Assembly (NCBI GenBank): GCA_023078685.1
Contig: JALGAS010000008.1
Span: forward strand, 1,302,001 to 1,366,000
Source of the DNA: Neopestalotiopsis rosae
Taxonomy: Eukaryota > Ascomycota > Sordariomycetes > Amphisphaeriales > Sporocadaceae
Length of the DNA: 64,000 nucleotides
Direction of reading: 5' to 3'
A model generated the notes under the pieces. The model did no database searches. It saw only the letters and a list, made by a program, of their open reading frames with translations, and was not told the origin of the DNA. Shown here piece after piece: positions 22,699-34,347 of this stretch. Positions within the stretch are counted from its first letter, which is position 1; every line of letters starts with the position of its first letter. A program made the translations under genes and the position numbers.

Positions 22699-25460
22699 AT
22701 GGCGTCCGCCTCTACTCTTAATATGGCGACGGCGACGGCGACCCCTACAGAGTCAACAACGGTAGCCCCGACCCCTGTCGTGCGAAAGTTCAAGGCTTCC
22801 GACCTTCCCTTGACTACGGCAACGCGAACCGCTATTGAAGGTCTTGCGCACAGTTTCAAAAAGCAGGGAGGCTATGATGCGATCCGCAAGCAAGTATGGG
22901 AGAAATTCGAGGCTAGTGTAAGTCTGAGCAAAGTGCTCGTTATCAGGGCGGCCTCATTTGCTGCCATGAGCATCTATTGGTCTGACACTGTTCATAGGAC
23001 TACGAAAACCAGGTCACGAAATCAATTCTTGGAGTCGCCGAGAAGGAATTGGAACGCAATCCTTCACAGCTTCTCACTCTTGATCGGCGCAAGGCCGCAG
23101 CCCTTATCGATGGAGCTCTCGACCGATCCGGCGTCTACCAGCAAGCAGAGGAGGTTATTGACCAGCTCATTGATGTGAAAGCCATCGAAAATCACATTCG
23201 TGGGCTGCGCAAGGCGGATATTGGTGAAGAGGCAGCTCTTGCCGAGCAAGAGAAGGGCTCCAAGACCGATCAGGACTATGCCCAGGAAAGTGCACTTCGT
23301 CTACAGGAACGCGAAGATATTCGACGTATTCTTCGAGAAAAGGAGGAGCAGATCGAGGAGGAGAAACGAAAGATTGAGCGCGAAGAGAGAAAACGCCGGG
23401 AACGCGAAGCTGAAAAGGCCGAAGCGAAGCGGCTGGAAGAACGAGACGCACGAAGACGCGAGCGGGAAGCCAAAGATGCAGAGCGCGAGATTCAGCGACA
23501 AAAAGAGCGAGACGAGCGAAGAGCTGCTAGGGAGAAGGAGCGCGAGGAACGTGAAAAAGAGAGAGAGGCTAGAATCCGCTCTCGTGACCAACGTCGGGAA
23601 AAGCGCTCCAGATCCCGCTCCAGAGATCGCCGAGATCGAAATCGCGATCGCAGCCGTAGCAGAAGACGGGACAGCCGCGAGCGAAGACGAAGAGACCGCT
23701 CACGTGAAGGCAGAGAAAGGCACAGGCCTGAAGAAGTCAAGAAAAGCCTGTCCAAGGAGGAGCTCGAGAGACTCGAGCGGGACGCATTGGCAGATCTTCT
23801 GCGTGAGAGCAAGCGAAATGCCGAACCGCAGCAGCCGGAGATGGAGATTGACGAAGCGCTTGCACCGCCTCCCAAGAAGACAAAACCTGCATCTGCCATT
23901 CAGCCCATTCGACGAGAATCTTCCAAGAACATGCCAGAAGGCAAGAGAGTATCCACGACTACCAAGGCCGAACCCAAAGACGCAGCCACTGAATCAAAGG
24001 CAGCAAAGGAGACGAAGGACGTCAAAGATACCAACACATCAACAAAAGAGACGAAAGACGCCAAGGTTTCTAGCGACAAGCCTGCGGCCAAGGAGCCACC
24101 TAAGGTCTCCAAGGCGTCGGTTTCTGGAGAAGAGCGTCGTGGCAGTGTCGCCACCTCTGTCCGAGATGCACCTGCTTCACGTGATACAAGAACCCGTTCC
24201 CGTGATCGAGCTAGAGACGATGAGCGACGCGAGCGTAATCAAGATCAGGACCGAGACCGTGATCGCGACCGTGAGGCTGAACGACCACGAGAACGTGACC
24301 GTGCCCGTGACACCGAGCGGGACCGTGAACGAGATCGTGAGCGTGATCGCTCGCGAGACCGCGACCGGAACCGGGAGAGAGATCGCAGCCAATCCCGCAG
24401 AAGGGATAGACGGGAAAGGAGTAGATCCAGGCGCAGAGAGCGTAGTCGTACACCACCGCGGAGGTTTGCGTATGAGAACAATTACCGTCCAGGAGAGGCT
24501 CGTGCTCGAGAACGTAGTCCTTCTAGACGTCGAGATGATCGGGACAGACGAGCTCGGACCCGCTCAAGAGACAGAAAGGAGAGAAGCCGAAGCCGGCGTC
24601 GTGAGCGCAGCAGGTCACGGCCTCGCGACGACCGAGACAGGCGTGATCGAGCGGATCGTCGAGAGAGATCGCGATCTCCACGCGAGCGGGCTGAGAGAAA
24701 GGACAGAAGCCGGTCACGCTTACGCACCGAGCATAGAGAACGGAGCAGATCTACTCGGAGAGCACGCAGCAAGGAGCCTGACAAGGCTAGCGAACGTGCA
24801 GAGAAGACTCGTGACCGCCGGAGCAGGTCGCGCTCTCGCCCTACTACTGCATCTAAGCAAGACGTCGTCGAGGTATGGAAAGTGGGCGAGATCAAGAAAC
24901 GTGAGCAGGAAGCCAAGGCCTATTTAGCTGCTCAGCGTGAAGCCCGTCAGAAAGGCCTGCCCGTTCCTGGCCTCGACGACAGACGTAGTACCAGCGAGCG
25001 ATCACCCGAAGCTAAACGTACTGGACCTCAAGTGGGCGACGACATCGATCGCTACCGTCCTGGAGAAGATAGACGCAGAGATCGTGACCACGACCGTCCG
25101 GATGCCGACCGCGAGCGCGATCGTGACCGTGAGCGAGACAGGGAACGGGATAGAGATCGGGATGCAGACCGAGATCGAGATCGAGCCCGGGAACGTCGTC
25201 CAAGAGATCACGATGCCAGAGATGACCGCCGCGACAGAGATAAGGATCGCGATCGGGACGACCGAAGAGAGAGACGTCGTAGCAGAAGCCGGAGCCGGAG
25301 CCGGCGTCGCGAACGTGACCGAAGCCGAGAGCGCGATCGGACGGATCGTGACCGGGACAGAGATCGAAGAAGCCGACGCGAGCGCAGCACGGACGATAGG
25401 CGTGACAGAAGGGAGCGTAGTCGCAGTCGACCCAGAAGGCGCAGCCGAACTCCGCGTTAA
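22699..25460 (+). CDS. SHG1: COMPASS Shg1/BOD1-domain protein with long Arg/Asp-rich tail
   Basis: Two exons, 22699-22917 and 22998-25460, give 893 aa. The 80-bp intron (GTAAGT...CATAG) joins EKFEAS to DYENQVTKSIL, restoring the BOD1/SHG1 domain (about residues 28-140), whose hallmarks here are an IEGLAHSFKKQGGYDAIRKQV helix start and a later DRSGVYQQAEEVIDQLID. The rest, from about 165 to the end, is a charged coiled-coil-like stretch followed by hundreds of residues of RD, RE, RS and ERDRD dipeptide repeats. Shg1 is a subunit of the Set1 histone H3K4 methyltransferase complex in yeast; the tail resembles splicing-factor RS/RD domains and suggests a link with RNA processing or condensates (inference). 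The tail is far longer than in yeast Shg1. The large open frame at 23200-24927 in another frame is a by-product of the repeats. Confidence 0.85.
23340..25450 (+). repeat. low-complexity Arg-Asp/Glu/Ser coding tract
   Basis: About 2.1 kb of imperfect short repeats built on CGN-GAN codon pairs (Arg-Asp/Glu) with TCN/AGN serines. The densest parts are about 24230-24430 and 25080-25420. Codon usage is so skewed that long open frames appear in several other frames on both strands. Confidence 0.85.
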
Positions 25461-28400
25461 TAACGCCCGGATTCTGCAACCTGGAAATTAAAATCAAGGC
25501 ACTGGGTGTGTAATAGTATGGTCCAATCAGTTTATGAAAATCAAATCTGGAGGTACTAGGCACGAATAACGTTGTTGTTCTTGCTGTACCACAATACCAT
25601 GTACGATAAAAGACGGTCACGGCATGCTTTTATGAATGATGGAATGTATGATCTATCGAATCATCTTGCACACTGGTTGCAACTGCAAATGATACCCGAA
25701 CATTCGGAGTGCCTCAAATAGCACTCCATAGAAAATACCATTCTGTTCGAGTTGGCAGTTTATGTTCTTGCTGGTGAAGAAAGTATAGTATCTATTGTAC
25801 AAAATACTTTGACAGTTAATGCTCGGCCTTGTAAGTCTATTAAGCAGGTATCACAGGCGTGACGGAGTATCTGTCAGCCGCAAGCAACAAAACCCCAGCC
25901 ATATGTGCAAAGATTATATCAGATCATCAGGCTGTCGCATGGAGACGAAGGATTCTGGTTGGGTAGGTAGGCTGTGCTTATTTCATGTCCTGGCTCCAGT
26001 CACCAGTGACGCACTACGACCCATGGGCCCTGCATATGGGATCTTTACCCCGGCGGCGGCAGCTAATATGACCTACAACTTTCCATGTTCATTCATACCC
26101 CGATCGGCGCTGTCCCTTGCTATATATTCTGTTTTGTTTCCAAAAATAAGAATTGATATTGATAATAGCACGTGCCCATTGGCAAATGGCACCTCAATTC
26201 AAAAGAGGCAGAAGAGTAGTGTCCCCTCTGAGATGAAGAGTTGAAACAGTCAAATGCATAACGCATTGCCGAATGGGGGAGCTGAACGGGAGCTGCATAA
26301 TGGTAAGGCGAGAAGGACGGATGTTTCATTAGGCGCAAAGCGGTCCCTGTTGTAAGCCGCAGCAGAGTCGAACCAGTGTATGAGACGCGTGTAATGTGTA
26401 AGCTGAGAAAAAAGGGGGAGAGTCGTGTTACCTGTCTTATGCGTCTCATGTACAAGTTAGTGCAAAAGAAGGGCAATTTGAAGTTATTCGCAAAGATGAG
26501 TCGTCCCTTTGATTACCTTCTAATACACCTTGACTCAGAAGTGAACGCCGTCGATGATAGTAGCAGGAGCAATTCCTGGGCATGTTTAAAAAGCATGTCG
26601 ATCGATAGTGCGCTCTGTTACAATCCTGGCCCCGGGGCCCGACGGGAGTGTTGGCAAGGGTCTCCTGGTCACGAAAAGGCTCACACTTTGCAGCGCCACT
26701 CACTTCATATGCCATGTCGTCCACTCATCCACTCAACCACTGTCCTAGGGCTCTCGAATGTTGGAACCCGCGCCAGCCGCCTGATCAAAGATGGCGAATG
26801 AATGTTTGGAAAGTCTGCAAACAGATTTGAAAGATAACTCATACTCAGAGCAGTGTAGAAAACGCGGGAGGAGACAGCACTTTAAAGGCGACCAACGCAC
26901 ATGCCTGTACGAATCTTACAAGGCGCAATGATCAGGGACCTTGCGCTTCATGTTTTAGGGCAGGCTGCAGCACTGAGTCTTGTCGCATGGTCGCCAGAGT
27001 GACCAGTGTTCCTTACAAGACCCCCGGCCACCAAAAAAAGTTGATGAGATGGCATAAGATGCGGCTCGATCTGCGCAAGTACAGAGAGTAGAGCGCATCC
27101 ATGTGAGACAAGTTCACCCCCTGGCCCTTTTTGTGCCAATGTCGCGCATCGCTTATCCGTAGCGGCGGGCAAACTGAGTCGTCGTCGCGAGAGTACAGTA
27201 ATTACAGTCAGTAATGTCCAAGATGAGGTAGGGAAGGGTATCTATCTACCTAGGTGACAGAGGCGTGCTATCGTACCTTGGGTAAGGTGACCCAATACAA
27301 TGCCCGAAAAGGTAACCTCCGCTGGCTCTCGACAAGAGTCAGCTGAATCAAGCATCATTCTTTTTCTTCCCATCACATCCATCACCGGGTCGTCTAGGCC
27401 AGGCTAATAATCCCATCATATCAGTCCCGACTGGAAAAGCTGCGCAGGGAACACAGGGTATTGGCCTGTGTCTTCCAGCTCCCTGCATTAGGTCAGGCTA
27501 AACTTCGTCATCTGTCCCGCATCTTCTCCAACTCGCTCTACTCTGTATCTACCCTACTCCTTGCTTTGCGTCTTGCCGTCCTTGATGAAAATGCTTTCTT
27601 TTGTTCCCCTGTCAAATTGATGTCTAGCGGGAGAAGTAAATGAATTCCTTAATGTCAGGCCGCAACCTTTTTTGAGGTCTCTAATTCTTTATCTAAATGA
27701 TCTTTCCGCAAATTTCCCCCATCTTCCCTCCCGAAGGAAGAGCAAAAAGTGACTGCTGTTGTTGGATCCATATCGGATCACTCGGCTTGATTGGGTAACG
27801 AGCTAGCACTTGTATTTCTGGATCTCGCAGCCCGCATTGTCTATCCTTTTGCGCGTCAAAGTACAACAAGGAGGCCTGTGGGTTACGATGCGTTGTTACC
27901 GTGCCTAGGTAGCGAGGAAAAGATCCCCCCAGGGAAAAAAAAAGCACATGCACTTTTTTCCTACCTCTTGGGAACTCGACACAAGCCCAGCCAAAGCGAT
28001 TTGACCCGAAACGAACCCTCGCAACTTTGCTGGAGAAGTCCCGCCCGCAGTGGTGGTCGTTGGTGGTGGTCCGAGAAGCTTCTTTCACGAGAGATTTCTA
28101 AGTTTTCTTCTCCATTTACTGGACATTTCTCCAAAGTATAAAAAAAGAAAAAAAGAACCAACCAGCAGACAGGCAGACCTAAAAGGCTTCTTTTTCTTCT
28201 TGGTGGTCCCGACCACTTGTTACACGACTCCAAAATCCACCTGCTGCACTGGCACCCACTTACTTGCAGGACTGCCCCCCAAACCGACTGACTGAGACTG
28301 GAGTGCCGCCAGCTAAGGTAGAGGCGACAGGGAGCCAGCCAGCATCCAGCATCCAGCAGCCCACAGCCAGCCCAGCTAGCCAGCACAACACAACACAAAG

Positions 28401-28953
28401 CGCTACAACTCAGCAGCACAACACAGCCTTAGCTGCCTGCCTACCAAGTACTCCATTACCCAATACTCTGCTCCATCCAACAGTTCAGGTTCCAGAGTTC
28501 CAGAGTTCCCAGTCGTCCGTCCAAGTCCACGCACAACTGCACCACACCCACCGGCTTGTCCGACCCGCAAGTCGAATCAATCCATCCATTCCCATCTTCT
28601 CCTCCATCCAAACTCAATTATCTTCCAAATAACAAACACAACATCCTCTCTTCCCCCCACCAATCTACGTATACTCTCTTCTTGCTTTGCGCCCGAGGTC
28701 GACCCTCGCCACTTTCATTTCTCACATCTGTTCGTTTCCTTCGATATTCAACCTATTTCTAGTCGCTTCGAGGCCGTCGCTCCTCGATCCAGCCTGTTAC
28801 CCCGGATGACAGGCACGAGACGGTGACGGCACCATTATCGCACGATAGCGCCACTCACCCTCAACCCTCCTCACCACCACCAACCATTTACCATCTTGAT
28901 CGCGACACACAACAACACCAACTTACATCGCAGCACACGACGCTGCGACGACT
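25461..28953. other. 3.5-kb gap with long 5' leader of the SPRY gene
   Basis: No supported gene. 25461-27650 has only short frames; it contains a 9-bp perfect inverted repeat (26380-26388 with 26441-26449) and a 12-bp palindrome at 26628-26639. From about 27650 the plus strand becomes pyrimidine-rich, and 28320-28440 is a simple-sequence run of CAGC and CACAACA units. This and the TC-rich stretch up to 28953 look like the leader and core promoter of the downstream gene. An open frame at 28264-28632 starts at TTG and is dominated by the low-complexity run, so I do not call it. Confidence 0.5.
28320..28440. repeat. CAGC/CAACA simple-sequence run in the leader
   Basis: Imperfect repeats of GCCAGC, CATCCAGC and AGCACAACAC units lie about 510-630 bp upstream of the SPRY-gene ATG. 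They probably belong to the 5' untranslated leader or core promoter. Confidence 0.6.
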
Positions 28954-30581
28954 ATGTCGCTTAGTTCGCCCACCATGAACGGCGTCATCATTGGTCTACT
29001 CTCCTCCTTTGGATCTGCCATTCTGATTGCCTTGATCTTCCTGGTCATCTACTTCTTCCGGTATACAACTTCCGGCCGCATCTTCCTCGATCGCATCGGA
29101 CGTCCCGGCGAATACGATGACGAACAAGCATTTGCAAGGGAGGAGGCAGAGGCCTTGGAGACGATGGACGATATGGCGCGGACAGAATACCTGAGAGCAA
29201 AAGGTAAGGAAGGATGCCTGTTTGGCCCCCGCTGCGGCTCATGATTCCCCATCCCCACTTGTCAAATGCCCGCGCAGGCCCAAATACGAAACATTACTGA
29301 CTCGATTCAATTGTAGCCTTTATTCAATCAAACCCCCCAGAGTCGGTTCAGACCGATATTTCTTTATCACAATATCTCGCCATCCAGGAGAAGGGCGTGT
29401 CTGCGTGGGAGTTTGAGCCGGAATTGGAAATCGCAAACTGCTTCGTCGAAGGCAGGACAGAGGTTGAGTTCTTTGATTCGGAATGCACTGTCCAGAGCAA
29501 CCTGCCAGTGCCCAAGCAAAATGAAGTTTATTACTGGGAGGCCAAGATCTACGACAAGCCCGAGAGCACCCTGCTGAGCATAGGCATGGCGACAAAACCG
29601 TATCCGTTGTTCAGACTACCTGGTAGGTGACGTAGGAAAGTTTGTGAAGAAAATGCGATATACTAATCAAGGTTTATAGGATTCCACAAGTACTCAGTTG
29701 CATACACCTCCACTGGCCACCGGCGGTTCAACCAGCCATTTGGCTCGACTCCATATGGACCAAGTATTGTTCAGGGTGATGTAATTGGTATTGGTTACCG
29801 ACCCAGGACTGGCACGATTTTCTTTACACGCAACGGCAAGAAACTGGAAGACGTTGCACACGGCCTCAAGACGCCCAACTTCTTCCCATCGATTGGTGCA
29901 AACGGTCCCTGCATTGTGCATGTCAACTTTGGACAGGCTGGCTTTGTCTTTATCGAGGCCAACGTCAAGAAATGGGGTTTGGCTCCCATGACTGGTAGCC
30001 TGGCTCCGCCACCACCCTATGGTAGTGAGCAGGGCAGCATTCTACTCGAATCTGGACGAAAGGACGGATACGTCGGGTCACCAGCTAGAGGTCACAGCTA
30101 TTCGCAATCGGTACAGACCTTTAGCCGGGGACCAGCACTGGATATGGGCCACGCCAGAACGAGAAGTGGAAACTATAGGATATTGCCACCAACAAGTCCC
30201 GGTCCCCAGCGAAGTCCTACGGATATCTCCCTGGCTCAACTGGTGCCTAACGACGAGGCTGGCGAAGGTAGCAGCAGCCATGCCGCGAATACGACTGGAG
30301 AGCACGTGATTGATGTCGTCGGCCTTGGACTCCATGAGACTGCTCACCCACCACCCGAGTACACCAGCCCAGAGTCATCGGATGCCGAGGATTCCCGGAG
30401 CAGCTCAGAGAGTGATCGAGCACCGCTCATCAGAACCACCCGTAGTCGAGGAGCTTCAGCTGCAACGATCAGACCTTCCAACTACAACCCACCGATCCCG
30501 AGTTACAGCGATGCCGTACGCATGGGAGCTGGTCGCGATAGAAGCCGCAGCGACATTACTACGGGCCGCGGACGGAACTAA
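28954..30581 (+). CDS. SSH4: Ssh4/Ear1-like SPRY-domain adaptor of the Rsp5 ubiquitin ligase
   Basis: Three exons, 28954-29203, 29317-29622 and 29680-30581, give 485 aa; both joins split Ala or Gly codons and keep frame. A signal-anchor helix lies at about 10-35 (VIIGLLSSFGSAILIALIFL and following), then an acidic linker, then a SPRY/B30.2 domain (about 130-285) with YYWEAKIYDKPESTLLSIG, YGPSIVQGDVIGIGY and IFFTRNGKKL. Two PY motifs follow, PPPY (296-299) and PPEY (410-413), the binding sites for WW domains of Nedd4/Rsp5 ligases. In yeast Ssh4 and Ear1 are endosome/vacuole membrane adaptors that direct cargo ubiquitination and sorting into multivesicular bodies. The Ser-rich tail is probably disordered. 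The architecture fits well; the exact orthologue (Ssh4 or Ear1) cannot be told. Confidence 0.9.
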
Positions 30582-32025
30582 TGGAGATTGCGTCTTGTTT
30601 CAGAAAAAGCAGCGAGTCTATAAATGTGTGTGTGGCGGCAATGATTTTTTTTTTTTGTTCGAGGAGTGGCTCAACAACCATGGGGAAGCGAGGTGCATTT
30701 TCATCAATCGTTTGATTAAATCATTGGGCAACGGCGTTCCGGCAAAGGGGGAAATGGAAATGGAGCCCCCCGAAAGTTGATTAACTGTCGTTTATTTGGT
30801 TTAGAGGTCGACAATTTTGTTCGTGCGGGTGGGTTTTACCGGCTTTATGATGATACCTCCAGAACGATGCTGAGCCAGGCGAGACTGTCTTTATTCCACA
30901 GTTACCACGTTCAACTGGCGAATGGGATTAGGATGGGAGAGAACAAATGATACCACTCCTAATACACACAGCATTGGTACTATGAATACAATAGTATCTC
31001 AGTGAAGTTGTATGTTCTATCAAGTGTTGCTCGCGATATATCATGACTTGGGGATACGCACAATTCCAATGTTCCAAGGGTACTTGCAAGATATCCAACT
31101 GCAGGACATGTCGGGTCATGACATATCCTCACACTCTATCTACTGCGCATATCTCGTGACGGAATGTTCCTGCATGCTGCAAAAGGTCAATCAAAAGCTA
31201 ATCTAGACAAGCCGTGATGATCGGCACCCAGCAGATTGCTTTTTGGCTCCATGTCATTCTGAAACAGCACAGAGATCCGTTATGGGCACTACCTTGGATA
31301 CATGCTGATCCTCTTTCCTCAGATTTTATGATGCTACCGAGATCTACATTTTATCCATGGACACCATGGTAGAGGTTATGCTGGTTTACAGACATTGGCA
31401 TGAGTATGCACAAATTTGGTGGCCAAATGTATGGTTTGTGAACGGTTCTGTATTTTCTGCATCATCAGCCCATATATTGAGCTCAATGTAAATATAATCA
31501 GAGCATACCGGCATTGCAATGAGCTACCACGACAAGACTGATCGACACATTCATCACCATCAAATAATTTTGTGCAACACGTCCCGAACGAGCCGAGGGA
31601 GCATCAATCAAATACCAGGTACCAAACACATGAGAAATGGGCAGCCCCACGTCTAGACCCTCCTAATTACATCACCTTCAAATGCGAAAAAAAGTGAGAG
31701 AAAAGAGGCGCCCGCCGCTTATCGGATTTTAGAGGTCAGTCCGTTAAAGTGTCAAAAACCCCACACCCGCACCGCAACCTTGCAACTTTCGGCTCGTGCC
31801 GCTGGCGCGGGCGCGTCGTTTCCTCAGCTCCAGCTATTTACTTGACGCCCCAAATACAGCCAAAGACTGTCAAACCAAACAAGAAAAAACAGACGGCGTA
31901 AACGAAAACAGCATAGCACAAGACTTGCGCAAATTGCTTGTGATACGTACACTTTCTTCCTCTCTTGAAAACAATCGATAGGATTGTGTAAATAATAGAA
32001 GAGCTTACAAACAACATTCGTCACA
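30582..32025. other. intergenic, no supported gene
   Basis: About 1.4 kb with only short frames. A poly-T run lies at about 30645-30657, just after the SPRY gene. A CGCTTATCGG element (reverse complement CCGATAAGCG) sits at 31716-31725, about 300 bp upstream of the next gene. Confidence 0.5.
31716..31725. promoter_or_regulatory. CGATAAGC element upstream of the small unknown gene
   Basis: The reverse complement reads CCGATAAGCG. It shares the core CGATAAGC with copies upstream of ALB1, MFAP1 and KIN17 and lies at a similar distance (about 300 bp) from its ATG. Function is inferred only from recurrence. Confidence 0.35.
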
Positions 32026-32533
32026 ATGGTAAGTTCGAATCCCCTCTATTCCGTTTACAGTTGAAGCAAGCAACATGCTATCCCCAAATCCGAACCTCCA
32101 TCCACTTACAAATCCACACAAAACCTCCAAACATAGTCCTCCTCTTCCCCTCGCTAACAAAAGAAACCAGAACAAAGACTCCTGCCACACCCAAATCCAC
32201 CTCCACGCCGCCCGGCACGCCGACCTCTTCGAGGACTTCTGCGGCCCGCACAGCCGCCTGCCCGACGACGACGTCTGGGTGCCGCCGCAGCACCGCCCCG
32301 TCAACCCCGAGGACGAGGACGACGTGGTCCCGGACCAGCACGCCGCTTTCGGCATCCAAAAGGCTACCCAGCGCACCCGGGAGCCCGCCTGGCGGGATCT
32401 GGGGCTTGCTGCCCTCATGCACAAGGGGCCGGGAGCTGGTGCTGCGACGGGAAAGAGCGGTGGTGCGGTGGGTGCGGGGGCTGGGGCAAAGGGGCCTGGC
32501 AATTCTACTTTTTCTAGGGGCTTGCCGAGGTGA
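32026..32533 (+). CDS. small unknown protein, first exon is only the start codon
   Basis: Proposed exons are 32026-32028 (just ATG) and 32171-32533, giving 121 aa. The ATG is followed at once by a strong GTAAGT donor; the 142-bp intron ends AAACCAG and leads in phase 0 into NKDSCHTQIHLHAARH. The chosen frame encodes a plausible folded part (ADLFEDFCGPHSRLPDDD, VWVPPQHRPVNPEDEDD, DQHAAFGIQKATQR) followed by a Gly/Ala-rich tail. Other frames give Thr/Ser/Arg-rich sequence typical of shadows. I do not recognise a family. No signal peptide or membrane span is visible. An alternative is that exon 2 starts at an upstream acceptor; RNA evidence would decide. Confidence 0.6.
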
Positions 32534-33132
32534 TGTGCGCATATTCTGAGCGAGGGGACGAAAGGGATCATGTTGCAAAGGTACCGTGAGGTTTACCTCT
32601 GGTGGAGTCGAGGTGGGATAAGGAAAAAGCATGACACATAACAAGAAGAAGATCACGTATGAGCTACGAGGAACTTCAACTCCCGGAAGAGAAAGGATCA
32701 AGGCATGGTGTTGACGGCGTTTACAGGAATGACAAGGCACGGATATATCATAGGGAAAGGGAACTGGTAATCAAGATACCAAAACTAACAATTCAGAAAG
32801 CATTGCATTTACTATTGCGCTAAATCATATTCCGGGAAACTGTTCCGTTCCCTCTATCTCGTTTCGTGTCTTGTGTGGTCTCTTGTGGCAAGGATCTTTC
32901 TTCCAATCCATATATGCTAGCCTCTTTTCTGTAAAGGGGGATGAACCAGTTTGTTCACCCCTGAGACCTGTACCACGAACTATGTGCTTGCTTAAGTACC
33001 GTTTGGTACCCCTGATTCTTCATACATCTCTATGTTGGAGAGTGTGTCGATATGATTCTCCGATCAGGCAGAAATATTCCATCGTTTCTCCATCGCCTAC
33101 CCTGTCTCCTCACCTCACCCATCCACTCTCCT
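32534..33132. other. convergent spacer before TRS31
   Basis: No gene seen; holds the 3' regions of two convergent genes. Confidence 0.55.
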
Positions 33133-33949
33133 CTAGCTCTTGCCCAAGAAGCCCTCGCGCTCCATGACCTCGGGCGCAAACTTGACCAAGAAGACCGTCC
33201 GACCAGGCCACATTTCCCGTCCTTCCTCCTCGCCAGGCTGGCGCACCGTATGAGCCGAGACGCGCGCCGCGAACCCGCTGCCGTCGCAGACGCCCTCGAC
33301 GATGCCCGCGACGTAGGCGGCGCAGTTGAGCTGGTCCATGTTGCGCGGCACGCTCACGTAGCGGTTCACCAGGGGCTCGTTGTCGATGATCATGTACTCG
33401 TCGGGCTTGGACGGGTCCGAGGACTTTTCTAGGCCGTCGGCGGCGCGGCCAAACAGGTGCTGCCACAGGTTGAGCTTGATAAAGTGCAGCAGCTGGATGA
33501 TGGTCAGCGGCCGCGTCTGCGTCCGCGCGGGCTCGCGGTGCAGTAAGAGGTCGAGGAGTTTGAGGCCTATGGGGTGGCCGGCTGTGTTGAGTCTGTTGTA
33601 CGGGGCGCGAAAAAGAAGTGTCAGTCAGGGGACATGGCGGGGTGTATTTGAAGTGGCTTTGGGAATTGGGAGTATCGCGGCGAGTTTGGTGTTTTGGGTT
33701 CCAGTGACAATTCGGCACAGGTTGTAGAACAACTCACCGCTTCTCCAGATCCTGAATGCTTGCAATCTTGTTGGACGCATAGCCGACCATCTCGGAAAAC
33801 AGGTACGCAAAGGCGGCGCCGCTGAGCTCGGCCGTCTTGGTCCGGTTCAGCGGCCGGTGGTAAATGGTCTTGCCATTTGTCGGGTACCGGAGACCCGGCG
33901 CCTCCTTGCTCGAGCCTCCTGCCCCTTTTGTCGACTGGAAATTCGACAT
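33133..33949 (-). CDS. TRS31: TRAPP complex subunit Trs31 (TRAPPC5)
   Basis: Two exons, complement of 33133-33592 and 33738-33949, give 223 aa. The 145-bp intron (GTGAGT...AACAG) splits an Arg codon. The N-terminus is short and low in complexity; then comes TIYHRPLNRTKTAELSGAAF and AYLFSEMVGYASNKIASIQDLE, the signature of the Bet3-family subunit TRAPPC5, followed by GHPIGLKLLDLLLHRE. The C-terminal half has FIKLNLWQHLFG, EYMIIDNEPLVNRYVSVPRN and LNCAAYVAGIVEGVCDGSGF, which is typical of the family. Trs31 is a core subunit of the TRAPP guanine-nucleotide exchange complexes that act on Ypt1 in ER-Golgi traffic. The second exon is strikingly GC-rich at third codon positions. Confidence 0.92.
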
Positions 33950-34347
33950 TGTGTTATGTGTTGTGTGTAATGTGATGGAGGGAGAGCTTCCCAATCGCTC
34001 TGCGGCGCACCGTTGCAAGGGTCACAGTTAATGGGTTGACGTTGGTTCACTTGTGGGGCCGCCCTATCTCACGCTACCTGACGCGGAACGCGCCCGCTGC
34101 ACTTAAGCTGTGGCCGGGGTGTGACAAGTCTGATGCACTGCAGTCCGGGGGTGCGTTGTGGCACTCCGAGATCCATATGTAGTTTGAGAAATATTGTAGG
34201 TTTGCATTAATTACTCTCTAGTTGAAATCCAGAGTGCTCCAAGTATGTCCTGTTTCGCTTTCCAGAGCCTCTAGCCATTTGTCTATCAAATATGTGTACA
34301 TTTGCTTTATTGATACTCGAGTCCATGTACTTTGTATATCGTCTAAT
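33950..34347. other. 398-bp spacer between TRS31 promoter and PDR16-like 3' end
   Basis: No gene seen; contains the TRS31 promoter and the 3' region of the next minus-strand gene. Confidence 0.55.

Noticed and set aside
23200..24927. 575-codon open frame overlapping the Shg1-like gene
   Set aside because: It starts inside the Shg1 domain region in another frame, opens at a non-ATG codon and consists of Arg-rich repeat shadow; the Shg1 frame has domain and splice support.
26330..26460. possible tRNA gene (GGTTCGACTC B-box-like sequence on the minus strand)
   Set aside because: No A box at the right distance, weak T stem and no matching acceptor stem.
26628..26639. 12-bp palindrome GGCCCCGGGGCC
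   Set aside because: Single occurrence and short; can arise by chance in GC-rich sequence.
28264..28632. 122-codon frame in the leader of the SPRY gene
   Set aside because: Starts at TTG and is mostly simple-sequence Gln/Ser/Pro; more likely untranslated leader.
32026..32050. possible tRNA B box (GTTCGAATCC-like) at the start of an intron
   Set aside because: No T stem, A box or acceptor stem could be formed around it.
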